Notes: generated by a model not told the origin, from the sequence alone. A stretch of 60,000 bases of DNA from Nematostella vectensis (GCF_932526225.1 NC_064048.1:5130627-5190626); one strand, 5' to 3'; positions 9,362 through 21,682 are shown, counted from the stretch's first letter. Numbers and translations are program-made.

Positions 9362-11730
9362 GTCATCCTAGTGGGAGGTGCCACTCGTACCCCGAAAATC
9401 CAGCAGCTGCTAAAGAACTACTTCGTTGGCAAAGAGATCTGCAGACGCATCAGTCCCGATGAGGTGGTTGCGTACGGTGCTGCTGTACAGGCCAGCATCT
9501 TGATGGGACGGAAGGAGGCGGACATGATCACAGAGATTGAGACCATGTCCAAGGCTATCTGTGTGTCTGTGAGTAAACCACGTGTGTATCATTGTGTATA
9601 AAAGTAGAGCAATGCTAAAGGCTAACTGTGTTTCTACAAGTAGACCTTGTGTAAGGCTAATGTGTGTCTGTATGTAGACCATGTCTAAACCTATTAGCTA
9701 TTTTCTAGCAAAAAATCTCTGATTGTATGTTGGCAGGTCGGTGGCGAAAGTTCCCGGATGATTCCCGTCATCCCTCAGTACTGTCCTTATCCTCTACGTA
9801 GAGCGCATACCTTCACAACAGCGACCGATGACCAGGTACAGAAGTCATGACCACGAGTCTCGTACATAAGCCATGAAGAGCGCATTTTATACCAAACACT
9901 TTTCATTTGTTTTGTACCGATTCAAGGGTTTACAGGACAGCTAAGTTGTGGGTAAGATGAGAGGGAGGGGCTTATTTGTAAGCTTTGGCCAAAAGAAGGA
10001 GAGAGGGGATTTGAATATTGGGGTGATACTTGTGTTGAGTTTTGTATAATTATTTATTTTACTTTTTTTACGTATTTTTTAGGAAAGTGTGTGTTTGTCA
10101 ATCTACGAGGTAGAGGACCCCCAGGACGCTCGCGCAGCCAACAGTGTTTTACTAGCCAAAGTGAGAGGACTCCTCACGTCTGTTGAAGTCAAACTAACCA
10201 TCCCACATTATAAGTGTTGACGACCCTCATTGAGGCGCCCTCCGTCGTAACTTACTTGAACCATTCAAAGACTAGGGTGGCTTTTTGTTATTTTCGATAG
10301 AGCTTAAACTGAATAAACAGTTTTCTTGATAATGTAGTGGAATTTGAAAGCATAAGCGAGAGTCTGGTAGGTAAGCGTTTGCTTGCGTCGTATCATCTTG
10401 CAACGTAGCGCATTGGTGTTTGAACTTTTTTGGAGAATATACCGCATTCCAAGCCGTAACAACAAGAATATTTACTTTCAAGCCAACCAGCGAAAAAGCT
10501 GTAAGATGATTGCAAACAAACTCTATCTTGCAAGAGCCTCGCTTTCTCGCCTCAAATTATCTGGAAAACCGTCTCAGTCTTTTTTATACATTGAGAAATT
10601 ACGAGGTTGTGTCTGACATTTGATTGTTGCCTTATTGTGACATCTTGTCACTGTCAGATCGTCCTTCGTGACCTACCGGCACAACCGAAAGGGGAATTAA
10701 AGTTTACCGCGACCTTCCACGTGAAGAAGTAAGTAATCTTCAACCTGGCGCGACCTTGTCACAAGTATTGCGTCTCAGACTTTGTAATGCAATTGTAAAA
10801 CATATGGTGTTACTTTCGAATCCGTTGTATCGCGACTTGCGTTTTCAAAACACGATTTGTTTTGGTTTTCTGTTCCGTCAGTAAGACCATTCTGAGCCAA
10901 TCAGAGTCTCGCTTTGTTGGCTATCCTCTGGACGAAACCCAGACAGTGTCGCGACAGAAAGCCAGGCAACTGCACTAGGCGAGAGATGGCAAGAATCTGA
11001 TTGGCTTAGAATACTTTGACTGGCGGAACAGAAAATCCCAAAAGACAAAAACAAATCGATGTTTTGAAAATGCGGCGTCGAGATACAACGGACAGTATAT
11101 GCTTGGGAGTTGTTTGGATTTCTTTACGTTGTTTTTCAAAATCCTCTGTCTGGGCGATATTCTCATCCTAGCAAAATACCAAGTTTGAGAAAGCATCCAT
11201 TTTCATCAGCTGAATCGAGGTTATTGCGATATTTCAGTCGAGTTTGTTAGATACACTCTTTTTTCTATAAGAACTTTCTTAAAAGAACGACCAGCCTGAG
11301 ATTTCACCAAATTTTAAGAGCATGCTAAGAACATGCCAAGGCTTAGATAGCAGAAAAAAAAATCTTCTTTAGTTCAGATGCGTTCTAAACTGCAGAATCA
11401 AATTGTGCTCACTAACCTTATTATTGCTAGTGATCATTAGTGTAATTCTCTTCCTTATAATTCAATGGGAATTATATTCCTATGTGCACTAAATTTTAAG
11501 CTCAGTTCCAACATGGCATTTGTAGTGCGTTTCAGGAGAATAGTGAAACGCATTATTACATGGCTGCTACAAGTTCTTTATTAACACTAAAATTTATTTG
11601 CTTGTTTATTGGTTTATTTCACGGTTGTATTATTTCCTTTTTACCTTCCTAAAGGGATGGCTCACTCCACGTCCACTTAATGGAGAAGACAACTAACAGG
11701 TCAGCGGATGTCAACATAGACGCCACTTGA
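9362..11730 (+). CDS. HSPA14: HSPA14-like Hsp70 family protein, last five exons
   Basis: Five exons with GT-AG borders join in frame: 9362-9568, 9737-9835, 10083-10160, 10658-10728 and 11655-11730 (stop TGA 11728-11730). The first carries the Hsp70 ATPase signature [17 protein letters not shown] and [16 protein letters not shown]. The rest is a short, divergent substrate-binding part ending [20 protein letters not shown], with no long lid and no EEVD tail. That short C-terminus is characteristic of HSPA14 (Hsp70L1), which with DNAJC2 forms the mammalian ribosome-associated complex acting on nascent chains. Intron phases are 0,0,0,2. The N-terminal ATPase exons are not recognisable between 8250 and 9361, nor elsewhere upstream in the window. 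The gene may therefore have distant 5' exons, or this may be a partial copy. Nothing is broken in the visible part. Confidence 0.85.
10821..11092. mobile_element. Palindromic MITE-like element in an HSPA14 intron
   Basis: Two arms of about 95-115 bp are inverted copies of each other: the left begins TCCGTTGTATCGCGACTTGC at 10821, and the right ends ATACAACGGA at 11092. Both contain GAGCCAATCAGA-type and TTCTGTTCCG blocks. The spacer is short. No target duplication is certain. Confidence 0.75.
11251..11502 (+). mobile_element. Dispersed repeat family A, copy 1
   Basis: Aligns along its length with the reverse complement of 23707-23956 and, more weakly, of 39921-40125. Shared blocks include GAGATTTCACCAAATTTTAA and GATGCGTTCTAAA. 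It sits in the last intron of the HSPA14-like gene. One end seems truncated compared with the copy at 23610-23956. Confidence 0.7.
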
Positions 11731-11895
11731 CATTCGCAACAAAGGTAGACCGGAGCTTCATAGAATGATAGCAGGCAAGTGACGTCAGTAATGTCCCACG
11801 CCCCTCGATGCATCACGGGACATGACTACTGAACATAGCGCAACGATCATATAGGGCATTGTATAAGATTTACTGTAGTTATTCCGCAATGTATT

Positions 11896-12033
11896 ATTAA
11901 AAAAAGAAATCAAATGGTGGCTGAAATGTGATGGCATTTCTGTTTTATGGATGTGAAACTCTCTCCATTAATTATCTTGCAAAAATAAGGCTTTTGCGGA
12001 ATTTTTGACATTTTGACTCATTTCTCTAATAAA
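11896..12033 (+). terminator. Candidate polyadenylation signals of HSPA14-like gene
   Basis: ATTAAA at 11896-11901 and AATAAA at 12028-12033 lie 166 and 298 bp past the stop codon. Either could end the transcript. Confidence 0.35.
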
Positions 12034-12112
12034 CAACAAACTATTTATTACGCCAAAATGAAAAAGAGAATTAAAATTGGGAAGCTAAAGATAATCGAGA
12101 AACCGACCAGAG

Positions 12113-12402
12113 TCGATACCGAATAACTCCTGAATAAAATCGAGTAGCTTCGGAATGCTGCTGAGTACTTCCCGAACTATACCAAGTAACTTCCTAATGG
12201 TGCCGAGTGACTATCGCATGGTACCGAGTAACTACCGAATAGTATCGAATAACTACCGAATGATACCGAGAAACCACCGAATGGAACCGACAACCCCGCA
12301 AATAGTATCGAGTAACTACCGAATGGTACCGAGTATTTACCAAATAATACCGAGTAACTGCCGAATGGAACCAACAACCCTCCCCCTAATAGTACCAATT
12401 AG
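12113..12402. repeat. 21-bp minisatellite
   Basis: About 13 diverged units around ACCGAGTAACTACCGAA plus a variable tail. The 21-bp period (seven codons) keeps frames open on both strands and creates spurious repetitive peptides. Confidence 0.85.
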
Positions 12403-13612
12403 CTAAAAGCGAGAATTCAGGCGTTGAGAATTGTTGAGACATGTTTATTGTTGACTCTTTGCAAATCTATAATAAAAGGACCCCGAAACCCTTGGCACAA
12501 TATTAGTTTAATTCCAACAAAACTCGAGCATTTACGCGTCCTCAAGTATTTACTTTTTCAATTTATTGCTCTATATATTCTTATTCCAACCTCCTTATGG
12601 AAGCCTCATTCAAACAGCGCCAGAAATGCTGTGCTTAACACCATGTTAAATGGTACCGCTACGAAAAAATGTTCGCTGCCAGCATCTCGACTTGTGGTCA
12701 ACCAAGCGAGGCTGTGTCAGCAATTGTATGACTAGAAACAACTACATGCATGTAGGTGTTCTACATAGGCGTGGTGGAATCAGAGATAATAAAAAGCAAC
12801 AGAAGGTTGAAAAAGTTTATTTACGCCTCTGAGAAAACAGAGAAGTTGCGCTGACCTTTCGAGCATTTTTCCTTGTTCGGAGGGCTAACGCTTAAAATTT
12901 CAATACAATTTCAACCTTGTGATTTATTTCCCTGTGCAATACTAGACGATTGTTTGCGTGCCAAGTGTTAAATAGATTGATACTAGGATTTGTTTGAATG
13001 TTGCTGTTGTTCGTTGTTGCGTAGCATTATGATGTTGGCTATCTGTTTAGGCTTTTTCACGCTCATCATTATTGTTGTCTTGTTATCACATTGCTTTCTT
13101 TGTCTTTCTCCAGTACAGCTTCTCGTAGAGAACTCTTAATGATTCTCTGCTCTGATAATTTGTCATTCCTTCTTTAGCAGCCACTTTTTGCCTGACTGAG
13201 ATTCTCAATTTTCTGCAAACCCTCGTCAATGATTTCCAACTGCTACACCACTTCTTGGCTTCCGTAATTCATATTAACCTTTTTGATTGGTTAGCGCCTT
13301 GCGGAGAGGTGGTGTGATTGGAAACCATATCAGTGCTGGCCTATGAAAGTACTCCAGGGATTTTGAATGACGGATTGAAGCCAGAAGATGATTTAGCCGT
13401 TGTAAAACTTCTGCGAGAGTTCCCACAATATTGGAAACCGCAGTAAACTCCACTCGAAGTCCCTCGAACGTTATCAAATTCAATCAACTAAAAGCGCCAG
13501 GATTGCAAGTTGTGGTTCCTTTTGAGCCACTCCAGCTTACTACTCCATATAAACCCTCTTGCTTCTAGCAAACCCGCACGATATTGAAAAATCCAAGAGA
13601 ACCTAGTAGCGT
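12403..13612. other. Intergenic between HSPA14-like gene and GPCR
   Basis: No exon, RNA gene or repeat that I can support. Confidence 0.4.
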
Positions 13613-14638
13613 CTAGATGAATGTAAATTGTAGTCTAAATAGTCGCCGAAACGACTCTCTGAAGTCTGTATTATGGAAAGCGTACAGGAATGGATTAAGT
13701 GCCGAGTTTATATACGCGAGCAAAAGTGTCACGGTAAATAACTCGGAAGGTGTCCGGTGAAAACATGGTGGACATATAACGGACGCGCATGATACCAGTG
13801 TATACGGCATCCAGCATAACAAAAAGGCGGACACAATAATGGCGATTGTCTTTGCCGCCTTGATGCTTCTGCGAATGCTCTTTCTTTCGTGCCCTGACAT
13901 TGTGCCATTAGTGCTTAACGCGTGACCATTGTAATCAGTGGAGTACTCATGTCCGCGGATTCTCCTCGCATGGGCGTGCGCAACTTTGTATATGCGGAAG
14001 TACAGCAAGCACATTACTATTGTCGGCAGTACGAAGTTCACCACGGAGCTGATAAGTGAATACCATGGGCTAATGTTAAAGTGGCATGCTCCGTCGAAGA
14101 CACTTTTCTCGTACAAGGGCCACGCTAACATTGCAATGACTGTAAATAAGATCGCGTAGACCCATAAGGAGAATATGGATGTGAGGACCACCTTGGGCGT
14201 CATGATGTTGGGGTATTGTAACGGCTGCGTTATCGCATGGTAACGGTCCACGCTCACTGCAAGCAAGTTTAACATAGATAAGGGCGCTGCCACGAGGTAT
14301 GACGTCACAAAAATGTTGCACATGGCTTCCCCGTGCTCCCACGTGTACTTCTTGAGTATTTGATCCACGTCGAACGGCATGGCGATACTTGCTGTGATAA
14401 TGTCGCTGACTGCGAGTGAGAAAATGAAGTAGTTTGTCGTACTGCTGCGAAGTCTTTCATGCACCAAGATGGCGGTGCAGACCAGAATATTTCCAGACAG
14501 CGCTGTGATGATGACAGCTATCTGGATAACCATCATGGTTATGTTGAATGCATGGTTCTCCTGCCCCAATCCGGATAACTCTGTTGGTTGCGGTGCAATC
14601 GTAGCGTTCTGAATAACGTCTGTTATTAGAGGAGCCAT
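13613..14638 (-). CDS. Class A (rhodopsin-like) G protein-coupled receptor, single exon
   Basis: 341 residues, a normal class A length, with a complete seven-helix pattern. Hallmarks: N50 of GN in TM1; D79 in LAVSD of TM2; C107 and C185 for the TM3-ECL2 disulphide; DRY 131-133; W159 in TM4; P205 in TM5; CWMPY 275-279 in TM6; NPFLY 315-319 in TM7. Potential N-glycosylation sites are N11 and N32 in the extracellular tail. The intracellular loop 3 is basic and the C-tail short, ending about 15 residues after the F(R)xxF helix-8 motif. It acts at the plasma membrane through G proteins. Position 3.32 is Tyr114, not the Asp that binds amines in aminergic receptors, so despite an amine/adenosine-like look the ligand is unknown. 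Being intronless is common for invertebrate and cnidarian GPCRs. Confidence 0.92.
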   Translation of the reverse strand: MAPLITDVIQNATIAPQPTELSGLGQENHAFNITMMVIQIAVIITALSGNILVCTAILVHERLRSSTTNYFIFSLAVSDIITASIAMPFDVDQILKKYTWEHGEAMCNIFVTSYLVAAPLSMLNLLAVSVDRYHAITQPLQYPNIMTPKVVLTSIFSLWVYAILFTVIAMLAWPLYEKSVFDGACHFNISPWYSLISSVVNFVLPTIVMCLLYFRIYKVAHAHARRIRGHEYSTDYNGHALSTNGTMSGHERKSIRRSIKAAKTIAIIVSAFLLCWMPYTLVSCASVICPPCFHRTPSELFTVTLLLAYINSALNPFLYAFHNTDFRESFRRLFRLQFTFI

Positions 14639-14807
14639 TTTGGTTAGGTCCTAGAACTGATCTCCGCAGAACGCCGTCTGAAATAATAAGGTGTGATTTA
14701 GAAATAAATAAAGAATCTTCTGTTGTTGAAAAGGTCAATGTTGATTACTCCCTATAAATTGCGCTGTTGGATCGTTTTAATGGGAAGTATTTATGCAGAT
14801 CCTTGAG

Positions 14808-15007
14808 CTCTGACTGATGATGATGATATAGGTTGGTGATGATGATGATGATGATATAGGTTAGTGATGATGATGATGAAGACTTGTGATGATGATGATA
14901 TAGACTAGTGATGATGATGATATTTATGATAATTATATGGGTTGGTTATGATGATAGGTTGGTGATGATGGAGAAAAAAAAACAAGACAATGATGGTGAT
15001 GATGACA

Positions 15008-15043
<36 letters not shown>
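14808..15043. repeat. GAT/ATG trinucleotide microsatellite
   Basis: Interrupted runs of TGATGATGATG with GGTTGGTGATG variants, ending in a pure GATGATGAT stretch. It lies about 200 bp upstream of the GPCR start. Confidence 0.9.
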
Positions 15044-15044
<1 letters not shown>

Positions 15045-15647
15045 CGCTGGTAATGTTTACCATTCAAGAAGCTTTGAAACTAGTTTCAGAGTGAGAGAGC
15101 GTGTGGGCTGTCACCGATTCCCCTTGAGATGTTTAAAAGTAATGATTACGTTAAATGCCTGAAAAAGTGTTTTACACTACGCCAAAAAACATTTAAAACA
15201 AAAGAATGAAGAATTCTTCAAATCAACTTAGAAGGACGGGCCGTGTGCGCCAGTCCCGTGAGGAATATTTATCGAAAAAAAAGTCTTTACTGTATTTTTT
15301 AAAAACCACCTCAATAAACCAGTCAACCTCTGAAGTCAATCTCTGAAGTCAGAATATTTTTATGTTTTGAAATACTTGTACTTTGTCACCTTTATTAAGT
15401 GGACCATTCATGAAATCAAGAATATCAATATACTGTTTAGTGTAAACTGTATTTTGCCACCTCTATTTTAAGGCTAAACTTTAGGTTTAGATGGCCATTG
15501 TATATTGATTTAAGATTACTTTCCAAAAAGAATCCAATTGTTACCGTAGCCTCGAATTTTATCTTCATATATAGTGACGAAATAAAACTCAATGCAATAA
15601 ATCGATCTTTCTGCTGTACGCTATAATAGTGCCCTCTCTCGTTTCCC

Positions 15648-15760
15648 GCAAACCCGCAGGATGTTGACAATTCCAAGAAAACTAAATAGCGTCTAAATAA
15701 ATGTAAACTGTAATCAAAGTGTTCGCCGAAATGACTTTGAAGTGGAAAGCGCACAGGAAT
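15648..15760 (-). pseudogene. Decayed duplicate of the GPCR 3' end
   Basis: This stretch aligns with 13565-13690, the GPCR's last ~25 codons and 3' flank: shared GCAAACCCGCA, TAGCGTCTA, ATGTAAA and TGGAAAGCG blocks at about 75-80 percent by eye. A gap of about 12 bases falls in the helix-8 coding part. Sequence further right no longer resembles the receptor. It is a fragment, not a second receptor. Confidence 0.6.
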
Positions 15761-16045
15761 GAATACAATAACTCGATGTCTCTGATATAGCCATAAATAG
15801 TCTGTTTTCTCGGTGACAAACAAACTAAAATACTTCCATGCTCTGCGTTCTAACGGCATAATAAAGGAAGTATATGGGCCGAGAAGGCCGAATATGTGCT
15901 CTATTACAAGGCCGCCGACCTCCGGGGAGAGCAATTGAGCCCCTAGAAGTCTTCCAAAGGTTAAACCTATGACAACAACATCCAAGCCTCTGTAAATGGA
16001 TTTGATTAATCTTTCTTTCACAATATCAACATATCTGCCGGGCAA

Positions 16046-19000
16046 TCAAATGATGCGAAGCTGTCGTTATTAACGACCACAAATAGGGTAACGATTAATT
16101 CAAAAGAAAAGGCCAAACATATTGAAGCGGAACAATATATTGATTGCTGCCATTCTAGGAATGTCATCACGTCTTCGTCGATCAATGAACCGAGACGATG
16201 TTATTATTTTTCTATTATTCGCGAGCTCAATAGCTGATGATAAATAAAGATAAACTACGAAGAAATCAGTATTGGACCAGTAGAGGAAAGTTTGTAATAA
16301 ATATTCTTGATATACTCTTTAGCATCCTGGAAACCTTCAGTAGAAAAACAATTGGACAATAGTTTTTTTTGGTCAGAGACGAATTGAAAATAGGTTAAAC
16401 TCGCTGCTAAATTTATCAATTGCACACGATGCAGCGCTTGTAATTAAGACCAATTGTAAATTTTCCAGCATTTTAGAACTTTTCGTGATGAATAACCGTT
16501 GATTGTGAGAACTAACTGTCGTCAACATTGAAATCTCTTTGTTGATGACAGACTTCACAAGAATGTCACATTTCGTTCCTAAAAGGACCACAACGGAAGC
16601 CAAGCCTTGAAAACTTCTGTCGTGCATATGATAACTTAACCATAGTATTAGACGATTTGGAACTAGAATTTTGACTAAAGGACATACAACATTAGGCGGT
16701 AGAAGTATCTGCACAATTTATATCGTTTGAGACGAGACAATATTATCTTTCAAAGAGGTCTTCAAGTTCTGACTATAGTATTAAGAGAAAGACTAATGCA
16801 CATGTGATAGGTTCAGTTAAAGGCGTGACACAACAGTCGTCACATAGTATGGGTCTTGGTTCCAGTTTTGGACGTCAACAGAAAGCGGTGTATGTGTTTC
16901 TGAAGCGAGAATATTGATACACAACAAATGTTTGCTAGTCGAATGGACCATAGCAAGGTATTTATGTACCCCTCCCTGTAAAGCTATACTCACTTAAACT
17001 TGAGTTATTTCCAGTTGTCTTTTGTTTTCTTGTCTATATTACCAATGGCTTGTACTGTATACACCTCTATACGGGTAAGGAGCTAAGAACGTCTTTGACG
17101 CTAGCTTGGAAAGCACATATTTGACTTTGATTATTCCGGCTTGACAAGCATTTAGCTTGTCTCAAGGGCTCGAGGCTTCAATTTATTGGACCGTAAAAGC
17201 TCAGCAAAGTCCCAGTCTGGTTAAAACGTTCGGGTGAAACAACATGCAGATGACCCAGCAACCATTTAGCGTAATCTAGTTAAGTTGCTTGTAAAGTGAG
17301 TGTACTGCATGCGACGTAGAGAAATGCAAGTATAGAAGTTTTGCCAATTGAAAGTGATTAGCGAGCATTGAAATAAAATTTTCAGAATTCAAAATACCCT
17401 GCTATTGATATCTTTTCAGTTGAAGGGATCCGAAAAGAAGACTTAAATCACTATGTATGTATAAAGAGTATGTATATAAAGAGCTCAAAATCGATAGGAT
17501 AAAACACAGTTCTAGTCTTAAACGAAGAAGTATACGCTATTAATTATTCAGCCCTATTCTCTCTTTTTTGAAGTGCCCACTGTAATATAATCAAGGAAAG
17601 GAAAGATTCTCCGAAGCTTTTTTTCACATAATTCCTGTCAATTATCTCCTATCTCCGTAGAGTTTGACAATACCCTATCATACATAAAAACGTTACGTAG
17701 TCGAGTTTTCTTACCTGTTAGCTACTCTTCTCGGATGTATGACTTAACACTCTTTGCGTTTGTGTAAGCCGCCTATAAACTCCTTAAACACTTCACCCAG
17801 TGACGTACACTTTTAATAAACTCTTATCCTTCGCTTCTATGTGTGAGTTTTCCTGTATCACGAAAATCGCTTTCTGTGGTTTGTGCATCCGGCCGTAGAT
17901 GTTCTAATAGTGTTCCCCGCTCAGCGCATTTGCTCAATACTACGTGACAGGCAAGTTGTAGACGTTTCCTGGGGGTTTATATCACTCGTTTTGTGTTATG
18001 CCACCATATGGCACTTCGCGCTGTTTTATCTATGTTTGTATTGTTTCATTTACTAGGTGAATATCAGCTCGTTGAGTAAACAAGCAAAGAAAACATTCAA
18101 CTGTTAGAGAAACCTCTCTACGTTTTTCGTGAATGAAAACCAAATGCTTTCATCAATGTGGCCTAGGAATTTTGGCAAAGCAATCAAAAGCAAATCGACA
18201 GTATATCGACATTTGTTGAAAGACATCGCTCCTCATTCGCAGCAATTAATTATCACTTTGGCTATCAATTTAATCCGTCTGTTTTCTTATACTCTTCACG
18301 ACACAATTAACATTCCCGACACGATATTAACCCCGGTAAGTTCTTAAATTTTGTGTTGGAAGTATTTTTAGCGCTGCCTTGAAGTTGTATATGACCAATC
18401 CTTCAATCGAATTGATGGTTTCCTTAAGAAAGTAAACAATTGCTACAAAATCAATTAAACAATCAATTAGTTTGATTTGATGAAGGATAGAGCAATCTAC
18501 TTCTTTTCAATCAGGGAAACCACAAAAGGCCGTAGTAACCCACGTTTTTTGCATGAACATCTTACCTCCTCGTTGGACAAAATTGGATTAGCTTTGATTG
18601 CCTGTATAATTGTTATGGCAGATAACCTGGGTTATCCGGCTATTTTCGAGACTGCTACAACCACTCTTTTCTTTGCCGCTGCATGGGGGCTTCTATGCAG
18701 CTATTGATTGTCTTGTTAGTAAAATAGTCACGGCTTTATTTCATTTATAAGCAATTACGCATCTCGGTGTTTTACATCGGAAAGGTCGTCCCCCTAATAT
18801 GGCAGGCATACGTATGCTGCGTTCAAATAGCGTCGGAAGTGAAATATTTTAAATTTACAACTTGTAATATGGTCTTCAAAATAAGCTCTATCCTATTGCT
18901 AATATAGTTTTTGTCGAAAGTCACTTATATAGCCAATGGCAATTCAACTTGATTCTGTCTGTAAAGTGAAAATCCATTTTGTAGTATGGTTTTGTCATCT

Positions 19001-19609
19001 CATTCAGGAGACTCCTTTGATATTAAAGTGTTTTCGCTAAGTAAGTCCCACTTCCTTTCAAGTTATATCGTGCAATTTATCTTGTCAAAATAGACACACT
19101 CTGGATTTCCTTTTCTTACTAAAAGCATTTTGCGTTTTTAAACGCTTCAGCAATTAATCCTTGACGCTCGAGGCGTATAAATACGGCATTTATTACATAA
19201 ATTACGTGCCCAATTCTTCGAGATATATTGACTATCGTACGCAAACATATAGCCAACTGTCGTGATTTGTGAGTGTCCGTATTAACGAAAGCGCGCCTAA
19301 TGACGGAAAGGCGTTTCATTTTTTTTATGGGAAGGCTATTCTACACACCTATGTACTTGCAAGGCAGTACATGTGCAAACACGTTAGCTACGAATTCCCA
19401 CTCGGTTATTAGACGATTCTTTTCAGCAGCGCTTATTTATTTCTGAAATACTAGAAATGTGTTAATATTAGTATTATATTTAAACTGATGACTCAAAAGA
19501 AGACCCACCATACCTCTAGGGGTTTGAGGGGCTTTTATTGGTCATTTTCAGAGGTATTATCCCGTGGGGTTGGGGGAAGGGGGAGTCCAGAAAACCGAGG
19601 AGAATGTAT
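16046..19609. other. Intergenic, nothing recognised
   Basis: Short open frames only, none with a recognisable domain or splice-supported exon. No clear repeat. Confidence 0.4.
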
Positions 19610-19692
19610 CACATCAAACATAGCCCTCATGGATAGTGTCCTTCGTTATTGTTGCTTTATATGAGCATATTACCATATTTAGAAGTACTGAG
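19610..19692 (-). repeat. Dispersed repeat family B, fragment
   Basis: The reverse complement carries CTTCTAAATATGG, CGAAGGACACTAT and ATGTTTGAT in the same order as the copies at 32088-32370 and 46028-46318. Confidence 0.5.
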
Positions 19693-19865
19693 GTCACACA
19701 TTTCTAGAAAACATTGTAGGAAAGACTGTTTCCCTTCAACAAAAAGTAATCAAAGAAACCCTGATCGCTTAGTCATATATTTATCTCACTAATCATGAGG
19801 GGCTTAATTCCCAAGCCCCTCAAACATTAGCCGAGTGAAATATCGTGAATAAAAGAAGAATGTCG

Positions 19866-20104
19866 CTTTTAAAGAATGTAGATCAACCAATCCTTTGTTA
19901 TTGTTTATCATTGAAAATGCAGCGGTTAATTCGCAAGAAAACTTCAAAATACAAATCTACGAAAGAAGTCTGATATGCAATTGACGATAAATAATTTGAA
20001 AATATCTTGGTAACTTCCTGGGCCAATGGAAATGGATGCTTTGTGTGTCTAGGCATATTGAGCGGGAACATAAAATGGCGGCGTGATTGGCGGCTACTTT
20101 AAGC
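19866..20104 (+). mobile_element. Half copy of the foldback element at 44534-45165
   Basis: Shares TTGTTATTGTTTATCATT, TTCGCAAGAAAACTTCAAAA and ACATAAAATGGCGG with one arm of the later palindromic element, from the terminal AAAGAA to the inner TACTTTAAG. No second arm follows. Confidence 0.7.
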
Positions 20105-21682
20105 TAAATAATTGATAAATTCAATCAAGATACACGATGCTATAAGTTGTGACACATTTATTTTAAAATCGTTTAGAAGACAGAATGATGAATGTGTTTT
20201 TGGGAATCTCGTTCCACACCAGTATCAAGTGTTATCCACATTCATAAATCAGCATTTCGCCGAAAAGGTCATGCTCTTATAACGCATTTCTTGACTCTAT
20301 TTTGTCTGTGCCTAGAGCCTTTCTATCTGTTGTCGGAAAATTTAAAGGCTAGCATGCTTTCGCTTTTTATAGATAGCTCACAACTGTCTCTAAGTCCATT
20401 AGAAAATTAGATGATGGGATTTCCCATATGCGCTTGTGGGTTACCTTTGTATTAAGAAATGGCGCCAAAATTACAGCCACGCGCACATAATTCCAGAGCC
20501 TCACTTTCATGCAGCACTATTTTAGCATTGCATCAAACGCGTAGCCAGCATAATACCCTTTGCATAATCCATGGATAAAATTTGCGTTAATCGGGTCTAA
20601 AAAAGCTTCAATCTTCAAAAAAACAAAGACTTCAATCGTACATACATTTCATTTGTTCTGTGGTATTTTCGAGAACATCAAGTGATATATTGAAAGAAAC
20701 GAAACTCGTAGCTATAAATCTTCTAGAAAATGATGTTAATGACTCATCGACATAAAAATATTTATAATTACAAGATTGACAATCCACCTAAGCAAAAACA
20801 TTTTTTAAAAACGGCTATTGTCTAAATTCTACTTAATCCGCCGCAAATAACAATTAAATGTGATACACATCATTTATGTTTGATCCATAGCTAAACTTTG
20901 TCCTTTCAGGCAATCTGTGCTCGAATTTTATTCTTGTTAGTATCGACAGATGAAAGTATGATATAATTGGATAAGAAATAAAGATGGATGGAATAATTTG
21001 ATTTGGGGTTATTTCTTTCCTGATCTCATAACCCACCCGCCTTTTTTCGCCCTACAGGAATCGTTCTTCATTTACCTTAGCAATGTCTTCTCTTTTTACC
21101 AGTTTTTTGGATTATGTGTTGATTCTCCAACCAAAAAGAGTTCTCTCCTCCGCTTCTCCCTATATATTACTCCCAGACATCCTCTTTAGCACAAAGCGAA
21201 TATATTTACCTTGAAGCTCATTGAGGTTTTGAGGTTAAAGCTTTTACTCTTTTTAGCGTGCACACGGCAAAATGCGCATTTTACGCCAGGTGACTTCGCC
21301 TTCAATATTTTTCTGCCGCGTTGGCGGGTTGATGCATGATATCAGTGTAAGCCGGTTTGGGGGCAAGCTTTTTCCTGTAATATTGAGTTTTTGGGATCTA
21401 CCGCGTCAGTGTTGAGAATTAATCCGTGCATTTGATATTACAACATTGCTGTCGAATAAAATCTGTTAAAATCACCCTTTTGTTATCTAAGCTCGTATTA
21501 AGTCAAACCTGGTTCACATAAGCATAATATCTGTGTTCTCTTTTGATGCATGTTACGGAAAATGGCTTTCTGCTAACCCACTGAACATGGTTTTTTTTTC
21601 ACAGGTCATAAAATTGAGTGTACATTGTTTAATTTTGTTAATGTAAACAGATTAAAAACAAGACAAAATAACACGCTTAAAG
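20105..21682. other. Intergenic, nothing recognised
   Basis: AT-rich, with only short frames. No supported feature. Confidence 0.4.

Noticed and set aside
12155-12406. Repetitive frames on both strands
   Set aside because: 21-bp minisatellite artefact.
15437-16045. 202-codon minus-strand frame
   Set aside because: It crosses the GPCR relic in a different frame and has no coherent membrane or domain pattern.
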